A DNA stretch of 64,000 nucleotides from NCBI GenBank assembly GCA_947652605.1, contig OX393579.1:39810970-39874969 (forward strand). Direction: 5' to 3'. Shown piece by piece: positions 12,291-25,687 of the stretch (position 1 is its first letter; the number at the start of each line of letters is the position of its first letter). Below the pieces are notes generated by a model, which was not told the DNA's origin, made no database searches, and saw only the letters and a list, made by a program, of their open reading frames with translations. The DNA is from Elmis aenea (taxonomy: Eukaryota > Arthropoda > Insecta > Coleoptera > Elmidae). The translations under genes were made by a program, and so were the position numbers.

Positions 12291-13252
12291 AATTTAATGG
12301 TACAAAATCTATATACAGTGTGTTTGAAATTCGAGTTTAAACATGGGGATCTCGCTGATTATAATGGCTAGAGTACAGGTTTAAATTTGGCAAAGTTGCT
12401 AAATTTGGTGCACAATGATAATCCAAAGAGAAATTGGAAATATCTCAAACAGATAAAATTGGGAAAAACTGGAAAGTCCATTTTTGAAAATCGTCTATAA
12501 CTCCTTTGGAGTATGAAATATTTTAAATGTGTAAAGACATTGCCCAAGCAACTTTTCAAGCTGAATGGGATGGTGGTCACAAATTTTTCCTAGGTCGAAT
12601 CGTTTTTGTTTTAGACAACCAACTTTGTTTTTTCTTATGGGCAGCATATCACGTTTTTCTTCGTTATTAATGTTCATTTTTACGACTAACAGGCCTTCAA
12701 AACTTTTAGCTTGTTGATTGGTCATGGAAACAACCAACTACAATGACCAGCCAACCTGATTGATAATGGTTATTGTTTAAAACGTATTTTTTGAAATTTG
12801 ACAATGAAAGAAAAAGTAAAATACCATGTGTGATACATCAATGGATTCAGAAAAATAAATGCTATTTGATTATGTAAATAGCAAAAATTACGCCCATAAG
12901 AAAAAATAAAGTTGGTTGTCATAAAACAAAAACAAATGGATCTAGAAAAAAATTGTGACCACCATTCGATTCGGCTTGAAAAGTTGCTTGCGCAATGTCT
13001 TTACACATTTAAAATATTTCATACTCCAAAGGAGTTATAGACGATTTTCAAAAATCGTATTTTCCAGTTTTTCCTAATTTTCTCGGATACCGTTTGAGAT
13101 ATTTCTAATTTCTCTTTGGATTATTAATGAGCAACAAATTTAGCAACTTTGCCAAATTTAAACCTATACTCTAGCTATTATAATAAGCGAGATCCCCATG
13201 CTTAAACTCAAATTTCAAACACACTGTATATAGATTTTGTACCATTAAATTT
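12291..13252. repeat. Hairpin element with CAGTGTGTTTG / CAAACACACTG ends
   Basis: The left arm 12291-12641 is reverse-complementary to the right arm 12893-13252, with a loop of about 250 bp. Sub-terminal motif CATGGGGATCTCGC on the left and GCGAGATCCCCATG on the right, shared with the hairpin in Akap10 intron 2. The frames read across it are shadows of the repeat. It lies just beyond the 3' end of Gpr143. Confidence 0.9.
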
Positions 13253-13557
13253 TTTTAAATATAAAATATACCCCTTGCAAGTTTGGAAATGTAATTCACG
13301 TTTTGTTTTTTTCTCCCATTATTGATAAATTTGTGCTTTTTTTAACAAAACTAGAAGTTAACGGATGCGTTTGTTAGCAACAAGCATTTTTTATTTCCAT
13401 GTCCATACTATGAACATGAAATATCCATCAAATGTTTTTTTGGAACACATAAAGTAAATACTTTTTGAAAGCTAAAAAATGTTTTTTTCTATAAAATTCA
13501 ATAATTCAACATTGTGAAATAAAACTCAAAAACACAAAGTAGTTAAATAATTAAATT

Positions 13558-13563
13558 TTTATT
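13558..13563 (-). terminator. Polyadenylation signal of Gpr143
   Basis: AATAAA on the minus strand about 104 nt after the Gpr143 stop codon; a normal distance for an insect 3' UTR. Confidence 0.65.
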
Positions 13564-13666
13564 ATATTATAATATAAAAAATAAGTAAATAATGATTCAT
13601 TTATGTTGTCTTGTAAGTATTATTAAGTTGTTTGTCCTGCAATATAACTTGTAACATTATTAGTTT

Positions 13667-16600
13667 TTAATCATAGTTGCCATAACCATTAATGCTCGTT
13701 CTAGAGGAAACATTATGAAGAAGAGGTACGTTTTCATGCTGATGTCCAACGGATGATCTTGTCGATTGCATAGAATATGTTAACTCATCTAAATCAGATA
13801 TATCTTTCCAAGGTAAAACTACTTTTTCAGATCCACTGTGCCAACGGCGATAAACTAAACAATTGAAAAGTGCCTGAAGTGGGTTAGTAAATGCCTAAAA
13901 TGCAAAATGTTTTAATTATTATAATAAAAATAAAAACTTTTTGGTCACATTAATATTAAACTTACAATCTGATAAAATATGAGAACTGTTTATACACGGT
14001 GTTTATTAAATATTGCGAAAAAAATCGGGAGGTAATCCTTTATCAAAAATTAAGCCCCCCCTTTGATTTTTATATACATTTTTGTCCTTAGACGTCTCCT
14101 TTCGGAGTTACACCTCCCTAAAGAGGAGCGGTAAAATTAGGTTTTTATTTTATTTCTCAAATTTGGATAAATGTAGGAGAACGACATTTGGTAGATGTTT
14201 TATACTTATTAAAAGGTTTCGCACGGTAATCATCTCCCACCTTCAGAAGGGGCTGAAAAGTGCGACCCCTGTTGGTTTTTTAATCAGAACTTTTTGGAGG
14301 GTTGATATTTTGCAATTAAAAATTTTTCTTTAAAAGCTTGATTTATTTAGAAACTTTATTGCTTAACTTTTCCTGCAAAACCTACAGTTTTTGAGGTAAA
14401 AATAAATAAAGTGAACATGAACCATTAAATAATATTCTTAAAAAAAATCGATTCGTTTTGATGGTTACCATGGTTTGTTTACAATTATTAGTTTATATTG
14501 AGTAGAATAGAGGGGTGTTTTGTGTTAGAATTTATCGTATGATGTGGAATCATACAGTTGGAACATCTTTCTTCATAAAGACACCTGGCTGCTAATGAAT
14601 TACCGTTAGCAAGATCGTAAACAAAATGCATATCGCACATTTGTGTAATTCATTTTGAAGAAAAAAAGTTTATAGCACAAAAACACCCTTCAATTCTACT
14701 AAAGAAAATGACATTTGGTAGATGTTTTACAATTATTATTGAAAGGTTTCTCATAGTAATATTTTTAATTTTCTCCCACCTTCACAAGGGGCTGAAAAGT
14801 GCAACCCCTGTTGGTTTTTATAATCAGAACTCTTTGGAGGCTGGAAATTTTGCAATTTAATTTTTTTTTTGAAAAGCTTGATGTATTTAGATTTTTTTTA
14901 ATTCCTTAAATTTTCCTGCAAAAAGTATAAAATTAAATGAGTGAACACAAACCATTTAATATTCTAAAATAAAACGATTCATTTTGGTGGTTACCATGGT
15001 TTTGCAGGAGAAGTTAAGCAATAAAAAAAGTTTTTAAATGGCAAGCAATATCAAGCCTCCAAAAAGTTCTGATAAAAAATCCAATAGAGGTCGCACTTTT
15101 CAGTCCCTTTTGAAGGTGAAAGCATTAAAAATATAACTATCGGAAACCTTTTAATAAGTATAAAACATCTACCAAACATCATTCTCCTACATTTATCCAA
15201 ATTTAAGAAATAAAATAAAAACCTAATTTTACCGCTCCTCTTTAGGGAGGTGTAACTCCGAAAGAAGACGTCTAAGGGAAAAATTATATAAAAGTCCCCC
15301 CTTAATTTTCGATAACGAATTACCTCTCGCATTTTTTCGCAATACTTAAGAAACACTCTGTATAAGTTCAATATAAAAAATTTGTGCGGATTTCAAGTTA
15401 TTATCCATTAAAAGAATTAGAGCCGGTCTTAGGGTTTGCGAGGCTGTGTGCGAAAATAAATTCGGGGCCGAAAAAAATTAACTTATTTACTCATTAAGAA
15501 TAATTATTGGTCATTATTTAATCTTAAACCTATTATTAAAAAAATATTGCCAGCGCTGGGCTGGACTATCCGCAGAGCCGTGTGCAGTGCACCCCCTGCA
15601 CTCCCCTTCACCGGCTTTGAAAACAGTCGCTAATAACTACATGTTATTAATTATAAAAGATCATAAACCAGAGAATATTATTTAAAACATAAACGGTGAT
15701 AAAACGAGTAACCGAGACATGAATTACGATTTTATGATGAATGCTTGCTTACGTAAAAAATCTTACTTACCATGGTATACCATACAGTAATAATAAACGT
15801 GATTGGTAGATTAAACCATAGGGTCCATAATAATATTCCGTTGATAATGTTTGGGAACCAACAAACGTAAAATACGACATTGATTGCACAAAACTTAATT
15901 TTAATGGCATCCACCAATTCCCGTTCCTTACTCGTAAATTGTCCAGAAGTGCTGGTAATAATTTTTTGCATATCTTTTATTGAGTGTCTGTATAAATAGG
16001 GATTGGCAATCATTACTAGTACGATTGGTATGTACGTTGCAAAATAATTTGGTAGTTTCCTTAAAACGGCCATTGTTAATGTAGATGAAGTATGACAACT
16101 GAAACACAATTTTTTTTGTAAACAAAAATTATATTTTTCAGTAACCATTTGTTATAGATAAACAATATATGTACATATGTATCTCATCAAGTTTAACGAG
16201 AACTGCTAAAAACATCTGTCGATTTTCTAAATTTGTGTTAAACTTCGCGAAATAACGTTTTTAAAACTTTAAATAGGCTAAAAAACATATTTACCAAAAA
16301 AGTCGGTATACAGCGTATACCCGCGTACCCCCAGAAAAAACTGCTCTTGTTTATTAAATTTTGTATGCAGTACAATAAAACAGAATACTAAAAAAAATAT
16401 TTGTAAAATTGTAATGTTTTGAATAGGTAGATTGCTTGTAATTTTGTACTGTTTTTGTTTAATTAACACACGGTTTGTGCCAACGATTGCAACAAATCGT
16501 ACATACATTCAATATACAGGGTGTCCCAGCCAAGACGAATATTTGATAATTCTGTTATTAGCATAAATTTAAAAAAGTTTTAAACAAAAGTTGGTTGTGA

Positions 16601-19600
16601 GTAATGATCGCATAATCTAAAATTATTTTTACCTATACAGTGTTTTGTTTTTGTGCACTTTGTTCCTTTAAATAGAACACCATAACATAATTTGTATTTT
16701 TTTAATTCCATATTAAATTGGTTATTAAAAATGCACAAGGTTTTTGTATTCAAAATCAATCGTTTTTTGTGTTTTTTTCGAAATTATTAACCGGAACAGA
16801 GCTCTAAAAGCAGGACCCGATCTAGCTTTTCCGCCGCCCTGGGCAAAAATGATTTTTGCCGCCCTTTATATTTAATTGTAATTTTTTTTTTTTAAGTATA
16901 ATTTTTGCAGTGAGTGTAATTTTTGCAGGTATTTATTGAATAACAAGTCTTTTGTTTCATAAAAAAATTTAAATCCATAAAAATCAGTAACATAAAATGA
17001 AAAATATAAGTAGGAGATAAGTACATGTTTTTTCTTTGAAAAAAAAGGAAACAACACAAAATGTTTTTTTTTTAAATTAATAAAAAAACAACATAAAAAT
17101 TTAAATATTTTACTGCTTCGCGAGGGATATTCAAATTATTATTATATGCAACGACAGATTGGTATTACATATATCACAATATACAGGATGTTGACTGAAA
17201 ATATCGTACAAAGGACTATACCATGCAAAATTAAATATTTGCAAATATTGGCTTCCATGATTATTTTACGACAAAAGTGTAAACATAAAAGTTTTTCATA
17301 ATCAAAAACTACTTAAGATTCTTCACTTGCATTTTCAATTTGGTTACCATTTTCGCTCCCATGCGGTTAACATCAGCAAAATGGCACAATTTTTAAATTT
17401 TTATAGGCATTTCTCACTTTTCTAGAATTATTTGAAATTTTTACTAAATAAATATGAAATGGGAAATAAATAAGCGTTATTATATCTTGCATGAAGGTAA
17501 GTTTAATGTGATCTAAATTTTAAAAGTGCAGTTGGCATCATTTTCGGAAAATAACAGTGTTTAAAAAAACTCTACACGCCAGGACGCTACAAAGACAAAG
17601 ATATCTGAGTTCTGTTTGTTGCAAAAACTGCGTTAATATTTTGTAATAATTTCGTCTTGATATAGTAGTGACCTATTTATATAAATTAAAAAAAGTTCTC
17701 ATATGTGTCATTTTACGCTACACGCGCTTTCCAAAATTTACGAGGTCGCACCTTAAAGTTATTTGACAGGTAAAGAATAATTTTTCACAGTACAATTTGG
17801 CCAATCGATGAGAATAATTTTAAAAAATCGCCGAAATATGATAATAAATAAGGAAGATCAAGTTTTACCCATAAAAAATAATTTAAAACGCAAATTTTTC
17901 ACCTTTCATAAAATTACGTCGTAATTTTACGTCGTAAAATGATTAGGAGAAATGATCAGGAGAGCCAACACTTGCAACTAATTAATTTTGCATGCTAAAG
18001 TAAGGTGTCCAATTTTTTCTTACAAGTTTCGGGGACACTAACCAAGGGTTATGAAAAAAAACTCGACGAATTTTCGCGGAAATCATGCAAAATTCAATTA
18101 AAGAGCGGAAAGTTAAAACTCGGACAGTTTTGCTCATTTCAAAACTTCCTCCTATTCCAGTTTTCGTTTCCAATGAGCGATTACATTGTTACAATATATT
18201 GCCAGACTATAGGATTTGCATAATTTTGCAGCAATGCCGTACCATAGCTTCCATTAATTATTTTAAAAATTCATGAGAAAATTATGTAAATCAGGACAAG
18301 AATTATCCGGGACTTGGGTCTTGTTTCGGGGACTGTCCCCGAAAATCGGGGACGAATGATCACCTTATGCCCTTATGGTAAAGTCTTTTTGTACAATACT
18401 CTCAGTCAACCTTGTATGTAAAACATAGTAAGTAACATTAAGTAAGAGAATTAGAATGAAAATAAATTTCAAAGTGGAATGATTAACTTTAAACTAATCC
18501 TAAACGCTTTACCATTGGAGAACTATTATTGTACCCACTCTAAAGTACACTAATACTATGATGTATTTCTGTATACTCTGCTTTTTATTGGTTTTTATTG
18601 ATTTTAATTTTCTCTTTCTACCAATTTTGCCGCCCCCAAATTTGCCGCTCTGGGCAGTTGCCCTGCTCGCGCCCCCTTGGATCGGACCCTGCTAAAAGTT
18701 ATATATTAATCAACTTAGCTACGTCAGAACGAATTCCTTTAAACTTTAACTTTATTTGTGGTTGCTGATTAAAAATAATATACAGGGTGGTGCTTATGCT
18801 TGGTCCATTTGGCTTAACTTCAAACACTAATAAATCAATTTTTTTTTAATGGAACACCATATTTATCAACAATTTTAAGCCAGTAAACGAATTGTGGTTT
18901 ATTGAATATTATTAAATCATTGTAAATATTTTAATGTTTTTTCATCATTTTTAGTAAATTGTGATCTGTTCAAATTAAAATGCCGAATTTTGTTTTGTTT
19001 AATTTTTTTTTTGTCCAGAGATCAAATATCAAAATAAAAATGGTGTATCATGATAAATCGTTAAAAAATAAGCCTTTTTAAGAGTCAAAATCGAGTATAG
19101 TTTTTATTAAAACATTTAACTTTGTCATTTCTCTCATTATTAATTTCTAAGCAATGTTAGTCTAAATCGTATGCATGTCGTCAATTTATATTCCACAAAA
19201 ACATTTATAATTTGTTTTTTTAGAACTTTTTTCCATCAGTAACTGAAACGGAGATACTACAATAATTAATTGAACGTGATTTTGAACTGATTTGCTTTGC
19301 ATGGGATCAGATGTTTAAATGAGTTTTATTTATTTAAACAAAATGCTGATTACAGTCTAAAATATTTTAACTTTGTGTGATATAAACTATTTCTTACTTT
19401 GCATCTGGAAAATATAGCAATGATAGTCCTCCAGCTGTAAGAAAAGCCGGTATTAACCAAGCTGCCAAGTGGTAATGTATAGGAGATCCTTCTTTTTCAC
19501 TTAAAATATATCTCATATCTATTGCATAACATAAAGTCCAGATCCATGTGGCAGTATAAAAATATTGTGTCCATGCCTAAAAATTTAAGAAATTAAAAAA

Positions 19601-22600
19601 AAATATCATTTTATCTTCTTAACACTTTTAACACTTAGAAAACAACATATTTTAAGGACGACCAAGTACATTTTATGAATAATTGGTATTGTCATTAGGA
19701 CTAGAAATATATGCACTGCACAACTGTATAAAGGCATAATAATCATATAAATGCATAAACAAAAATAAAAAAGTTATAATAACATATGCACTTACTTTTT
19801 GCTTATCAGCTTTTGGTATACTTAGTGAGAATAGACCTTTTTAAAATTCGCGTAGGTAATAGTTAAAAATTACTGATTCGAGTATTATCTTTGTACTTTT
19901 AAACAATTTGAAAAGTAATTTTTTTTCGAATAACACTTATTTTCATAAAACATCTTAAACAACTTTACTCTATGTTTAAAGAAGTGTTGGTACTCTTTTC
20001 AACCACCACTGGCTTTAATTGGAAATTGTTATATTTTTATGTTGAAAGCATAATATGACCGAGTTTCATGTACAAAGAAAGAAGGAAATAATTTTAAAGA
20101 GGATTAAGTTAAAGAAACAGGATTAACACTTTAGAAATGTGCATCAACGTAACAAGTTGAAGTTTACTCGCAGATAAAAAAAACAGATAAAATAAATGTT
20201 TTTAGCGTTCTAGATGTTTTATCAATTTTATCAAACACCCGAACTGTATGCAAAAACCCATCTTTAAATATTTTAAAGATATCATTTTGAAACATTGTTA
20301 TATTTACGTACGATGAGATTTAAAACCAAGCCGTTTGCTTGTTCAAAATGTATATTATATCTTTTTGATGTACGTATGTACTAGCAGGAGTAGGGTTTTA
20401 TTAACGTACAATACCGGTATTCTTACATTAAAAAATTTAAAAATGTACTTAATTAACCAAACTAACACAGAGTTCAGCAAATTTTATAAAATTTTTAAAC
20501 TAAATATGCCAAGATAGGATTTACAGAAACACGCGCCGATGCAGATAGGGTCGCTAGTTTATTTTTTGTGGGGGGAGGATTTATATCTTGAATATTACTC
20601 TATGTAAGTAAGGTGACCAGATTTGTGAATATCATAACCGCGAGAAGATGAGGGTATCCTCAACTTTAAGGAAGGACCCCGAAAATTAAAAAAAAACTAG
20701 TAAAAACAAATTTAAATGTATTTATAACAAAAACGTGATTGTTTTAACTTTTAAATATACAGGGTGACAAGTATGTACCGTACCATGTTACATACTTTAG
20801 TAATTTTGATATTGTAAAGGTGGGTACAGATATGCAACAAAACATAGTATAGTAACACCGTCGCGTAACATGTCTGTACCGCACTTCGTAACATCAACAC
20901 CGCAACATAGTAACATCGTGGCGTCCCATCGGTTGTCAATATTCCAGCGTCACATCAAAGGAATGTTACGCGCTGATGTTGCACCATGCTTTTTATGTAT
21001 GTACAGGTCTGCGTAACATACTTAGGTACTAAAAGTAATACTAGGGTTACCAACCTTGGGTTGTAAGAAAAGAGTACAGTACAGATTAAGGAACAAAAAT
21101 GAAATTTTCTGAGAAATCCATAATAAAAAACTTTTCCATTTGTTGCATACTTTTTGAATGACGCTGTATATAATTTCTATTAAATATGATGCAAAATGGT
21201 AAATTATTTAATGATATTGTAACCGTAAATGGCAATAAATGTTGTTCCGCAATGAAGTATATTTTTATCAAAGTTGCAATTGCAACTAGTTGCAAGTACT
21301 TTTTTCTGACCAAAATCTCAACAATAACAAACAAATTAGCAAAATGGCAAAATTCTACAGTAGGGTCAATAAGTAATCAGAGTTGGGTAAATTGACGATG
21401 TAGCTTTGTATACACGGAAAACAATGAAAAAAAAAATATTTTTGTGTCTTTTTGTTTTGACACGATCTGCGTGAAAGACAAGTTGTAATTTATTTTACAC
21501 AGTAATATTAATGTATTTTATGATGGTGAACAGTTTATTTTAATTTTATATTCACCAATCATTAAAGAAATGATAAATAAAATGTAAGTTTTTTGAAATA
21601 AAAATATGAGAATTTTCAACAATTTGGTTATACCGCGGTTATCATATAACACGGGTAGGATACAACTTCTGCAAACCGGTGTTGTAACTATAATCGGCTT
21701 TCATTTAAATAATATTTTTAATATTTCGCATAAAAATTTAATGATTTTTATTATTTGCTCTGTAAAACTCAAAGAACGGTATAGAATGGGTTCCATTAAA
21801 TTTTATTTATTTACCGTATTGTAATTTATTAATTTATTCTCACAATCTCACAAAATAATTAAACAAATCACAACGGAAGAACTTAAGCGTAAGCCTACCA
21901 GCATTGGAATAGTTTTGGTCAAGTGGTGGGGTGTTGGTGTTGCTACAGTGGCGGTAATTTCGTACAATTCAAATAAAACGAGCAATTGTGAAAGATAACA
22001 CTGGGTAGTGGGTACGAGCAATTATTTTTGTAACGTTTACCGCTGCTTGCAATTTATTGTGTGGAAATTGTGTTTTATGTCAAATGTATTATGTTGGTTG
22101 AAGAAAGTGTTAGATAATCTGATTCAAAAAAAAAATAATTTAAAGTTCCAAAAAGAGTACATTCGGCTTTGATAAGTGAAAAGTAAGAGTACGCTGTTTT
22201 ACAGCTCCAAAAAGAGTACATGTACTCTTTAAAGAGTACGGTTGGTAACCCTAAGTAATACCAAAATGGTGGGACGCCAGAATGTTTGCTGCGATGTTAC
22301 GCGGCGACGTTTTGATACGATGCAATTCACGACACACCGTAACTTCAACGCGCAACAACAATCTGTACGCGATGGTGTTACGATGCGATGTTTTGTTGCA
22401 TGTCTGTACCCACCTTAACACGTTAAGCGCCACCATGTTAATAAAAAGTAGGTTTTTCTGGCCACCAATGTTTTTTTTAAATTAACGTTTCTAAATGGCC
22501 TTTAAGTAATATAAAAAAAAATCACAACAAAATAATAAAATTTTAACCAGTTTTTAATTTTTTTTTTGTGTGAATAAATTTGTATCATAAAACTTTTTTT

Positions 22601-24368
22601 TTTTTTTAAATATCAATGTGGGTAAAAAAATCGCTGACCACCAAGGTTTTCTGGTCCAGCGGGCCATCCTTAAACCTTTTCTGGTATAGTTATATGTAAT
22701 ACATGTATGTTTAAGAATACAGGCAGCCGAATCTAAATGTAGGCTGTTGTATCCAAATCCATTGGGCCAAAATGATTTGTATTCATATGGATACAAATGG
22801 CGCTTAACGTGTTAAGACTTATACAGAGGGTCAGTTAAATTAGCAAAGTTGGGAAAAGTTACACAAGAAATGGAATAATAGAATTCAAATACAGTTTTTT
22901 TAACAAAATCTTGTAAAAATTGTTGATAGGTATTTTTACATAATTTTTCGTAGACTATTTTGATAACATTAATAAATTTTCAAGTTACTTAGACTTGGAC
23001 CAAACTTACATTTTTTAAATGCAATTATAGTTACAAAGTTTCTGCTTTATTAATTTTAAAACTATTTGGAAAAATGGCAAGCCTGTAAAATTTTTATTTT
23101 AATAGTCTTAAAGACATAAGAAACAACAGATTAAAACAGTATAAAATATTTAAGAAAATAAAATGATACCAGCGGTTATTGGCGCCGATAAGAAACTTTT
23201 TGTAAAATTGAAAAATAAACATTTTTGTACAAAAAATGAACGGTATTTCAAAATACCGGTGCAATTTATATTTTGTTATACTTACATACTCATTTACTTT
23301 TAGTTATGATTAAATAAAAGTGATGTTTAATGTTTACCTTGTTCCATTTAAGTAGTTTTTTCCTAAAGCGTTCTTAGTAGATGAAAAAGATTTGCACATT
23401 CTTTTGTTTGATCAAAACCTCTTAATAGTTCATTTAACAAACCATACAATAATGAAATCAGAGGAAATAGAGGCAACAGATAACCATTATTGCTATTTTA
23501 AAATAATAAGTTTAGTCTGTACTTCTATAACTTCTCTTAAAAATTTATATTTTTAGCACGTTAGAAAAAAAAGTTCTAAAAATTATTTGTTAACTACTGT
23601 GTTCTATCTGGCATAGTTAAACAGATATTCGTGTTTTGTTATTTTTAATTTTATTGCAATTTTCTTAGAAAGCTAGTAATTTTACCCAACTTTGCTAATT
23701 TAATTCATTTCTACATCTTATAGTTCTTATACTATCAACGTTACTCATGTGCACAAGGGGATAGAATTTTGTCTCCCTGCACATTTTCGTCTTTGAAGTG
23801 TCGCCGCAAGTAACAAGAATGAGTTCTTAATGCCTAGTTACGGCCCTGTCCTATCTTAATTCCGCAATATGTAACATTTACTTGTAGATCAACTTACTGA
23901 TGATAGTGCGCAGAACAGAATGCTACCATTATCATTCACACCAGGCATTATATCACTGTAGTTCAACCAAATATTTGATCTGGTAAAGACACCTAAAAAA
24001 AAAAGTTATTTATAGGTATGTAACAGTAATTTGTAGCTTAGATAGCGTACCTAGAGATGCTAATAAATCAGAAACTGCTAACCATACTATTATTTTACGG
24101 CCACGGGTTGCAGAAAACGACAACCATCTATGATTATTCGAGTATTGTTGTCTAGGTAAAATCTGTAAAATGCATCCATTTTAAGAATTGTCATGCTACA
24201 CATGTGCACATAATTTACCTGATAAATAGCCCCTAAAATACCTAAAGTTGAGGAAAACAAACACACTGCATTATAAGCATTTGTATTAAATTCGCTCATA
24301 ATATTTACAGCTACGGAAGTAGTGTTAGCATGTCGACAACAATAAGTTTGTAAAGTCGGATCAGACAT
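13667..24368 (-). CDS. Gpr143: G-protein coupled receptor 143 (OA1) orthologue, complete, 6 exons
   Basis: Minus-strand exons in order: 24368-24219, 24162-24051, 23992-23898, 19576-19398, 16098-15771, 13894-13667. All introns are GT-AG and the phases match (0, 1, 0, 2, 0); the product is 363 residues (human about 404). Family hallmarks: N-terminal MSDPTLQTYCC (human has a similar LGTFCC), LLASLG-VFTRSNIWL in TM2/loop 1, LCYAID in TM3, LYFPDANC after TM4, PIVLVMIANPYLY in TM5, the pre-TM6 stretch ERELVDAIKIKF, VFYVCWFPNIIN in TM6, and TNPLQALFNCLVYRRW at the end of TM7. The cytoplasmic tail is short (about 60 residues) with a VPLLHN dileucine-like site. In vertebrates this receptor sits in melanosome/lysosome-type membranes and responds to L-DOPA; the insect ligand is not known to me. 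Introns 1 and 2 are 56 and 58 bp; introns 3-5 are inflated by transposons. Confidence 0.93.
13991..15364. repeat. Hairpin element in Gpr143 intron 5 (family copy 1)
   Basis: The left arm starts TATACACGGTGTTTATTAA and contains GACGTCTCCTTTCGGAGTTA at about 14090. The right arm ends CTTAAGAAACACTCTGTATA with the mirrored sequence. The interior also holds a second, direct copy of an arm segment at about 14702-14820. A second family member is at 56259-57197. Short peptide frames (SFRSYTSLK...) arise from the repeat and are not genes. Confidence 0.88.
15429..15615. repeat. Degenerate GC-richer repeat fragment
   Basis: A short block beginning GTCTTAGGGTTTGCGAGG and including GCAGAGCCGTGTGCAGTGCA. 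It differs in composition from the surrounding intron and looks like the worn end of a transposon; no matching second end or target duplication is visible. Confidence 0.35.
16811..18691. mobile_element. hAT element (1.9 kb) in Gpr143 intron 4
   Basis: Ends CAGGACCCGATC...GATCGGACCCTG, flanked by CTAAAAG at 16804-16810 and 18692-18698 (7 of the expected 8 bp). Sub-terminal CCGCCCTGGGCA / CTGGGCAGTTGCCC blocks. Nested inside is another hairpin whose ends (about 17183 TACAGGATGTTGACTG and 18410 CAGTCAACCTTGTA) mirror each other. No intact transposase seen. Confidence 0.8.
17181..18418. repeat. Hairpin-ended element nested in the 16.8-18.7 kb hAT
   Basis: Left end TACAGGATGTTGACTGA and downstream TCGTACAAAGGACTATACCAT pair with the right end TATGGTAAAGTCTTTTTGTAC...TCAGTCAACCTTGTA. 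The interior includes a stretch with GGGGAC blocks near 18318-18352 that may be yet another insertion. Confidence 0.6.
20818..22415. mobile_element. PIF/Harbinger-like element (1.6 kb), TSD TAA, in Gpr143 intron 3
   Basis: Ends AGGTGGGTACAGATATGCAA and TTGCATGTCTGTACCCACCT, flanked by TAA at 20815-20817 and 22416-22418. A 3 bp TWA duplication fits PIF/Harbinger. Sub-terminal repeats are rich in CGTAACA/TGTTACG. A hAT element (21042-22253) is nested inside; without it this element is about 380 bp and non-autonomous. Confidence 0.8.
21042..22253. mobile_element. hAT element (1.2 kb), TSD AGTAATAC
   Basis: Ends TAGGGTTACCAACC / GGTTGGTAACCCTA, followed inward by AGAGTAC motifs, with a perfect 8 bp duplication AGTAATAC at 21034-21041 and 22254-22261. 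Nested in the PIF-like element, so it is the younger insertion. No transposase frame. Confidence 0.92.
22419..22811. mobile_element. piggyBac-type MITE (393 bp), TTAA target
   Basis: Ends CACGTTAAGCGCCA / TGGCGCTTAACGTG, with TTAA on both sides (22415-22418 and 22812-22815). It abuts the PIF-like element exactly: its TTAA target is made of the last T of that element plus that element's TAA duplication. Confidence 0.85.
22822..23715. repeat. Degenerate hairpin-like repeat
   Basis: TAAATTAGCAAAGTTGGG at 22836 is mirrored by CCCAACTTTGCTAATTTA at about 23686, suggesting old paired ends about 0.87 kb apart; the interior pairing is poor. Adjacent to TATACAGAGGGTC, a worn form of the usual hairpin end. 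Confidence 0.45.
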
Positions 24369-25687
24369 TTTAGTAACTATTAAATGGAATCACTGCATTT
24401 TAGCTTTAAGTAGAATAAATTTCATGCTGTTCTTGTAACTTTGTATGTATTTTAACAGAAGTTTGTCCTATACGTTTGTAGATAGTGATAATAGTGATAA
24501 CAAGAGTCATAGTTTTTTAATTAAAGACACATTTTGAACTTTTACCTTGACACTTTTCAACACACTGTTTTAAAATTATTGATCGTTTCTTTACAAATCC
24601 GGCGACAACTAAGCTAGTTCTTTAAATTTTACTATGTAGATATCAAGTTACTACGTATTACAGGACATTCGATATCTCGTTTGGAAGTCACCCACTTTTA
24701 AAATTCTTCATTTTATTCTGTATTTAGTTAAGAAAGTGAATATACTGTACTATTTATTTTTTTAAATATCTATATTTACTTCTCTTATCAGTTCGGTAGA
24801 GCGTGCAGCAATAGCCGATATAATATTTTGTCAAAATAAAACTATATTTACTTAAAAGAACTAAGTTTGTAATACATTTTTTATCTGACAAACTTTTTAT
24901 ATAAATAAGTAAATATGAAATTGTGGGCTTATATGATTATTCATTGTAAAAACATTGAGTTACATATTCAGGTCAGATATATGATTTATAGTAACTCATG
25001 TCTAGAAAAAAAGTTGTCAGTTATAAAAATATTCATCCTTCAATAGTGTCAACCAAGTGAATCAGAAGTTAAAGGGTTGGATACCTATGCAATCGGTCAT
25101 TTTGACCACCAATAATACCGGGTGAATCAGTTTGACTGTCGCACCTTTATAACTTTGTTCTTTTAAAAGGAAACCCCTATAAACCTCATGTTTTTGTAAA
25201 TCGTAGAAAATTCTTTATCAAGTGACACTTTAATATTTTTTCTTTAATGAACATAGTAAATACTTACAATTAGTATTAACCCCATAAAAATTAGTTGCCT
25301 GTAAAACCAATTATGCATTTGTATAAATAAATAATCTATTAAATACATTTTTGCTCAAATTCAATGACAAATAAATACACGATATAGGTATAATTTAAAA
25401 TAATATAATAAAAACATAAATAAGTTCAGCATATTTTATATGGTAATTTTTCTAGCTTTTACATTTGCTAGCACATCTATTATATCGTCATAATTTAATG
25501 TTTTTGCAATATCTTTTTCAATTGATATTATATGTTATTAATCGCTCTTATCCAATATAAAAACGAATGTACAATTTTACAATATTCAATTTGCTAAACG
25601 ATCGTTCTCATGGAGCTGTTGTTACAGGCATTGTTATAAAAATCCTTAATATGTCTAGATTTGGATACGCGTCTTGCAATATTTGCA
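24369..25687. other. Intergenic, upstream of Gpr143
   Basis: No gene recognised. At about 25117-25260 there is a fragment (ACCGGGTGAATCAGTTTGAC) related to one arm of the hairpin at 44075-44726. No clear TATA box for Gpr143 was found. Confidence 0.5.

Noticed and set aside
14082..15371. Repeated SFRSYTSLK...FLFYF peptide frames, also at 56310-56555
   Set aside because: They arise from arms of a hairpin repeat family, occur in both orientations, and have no start context or recognised domain.
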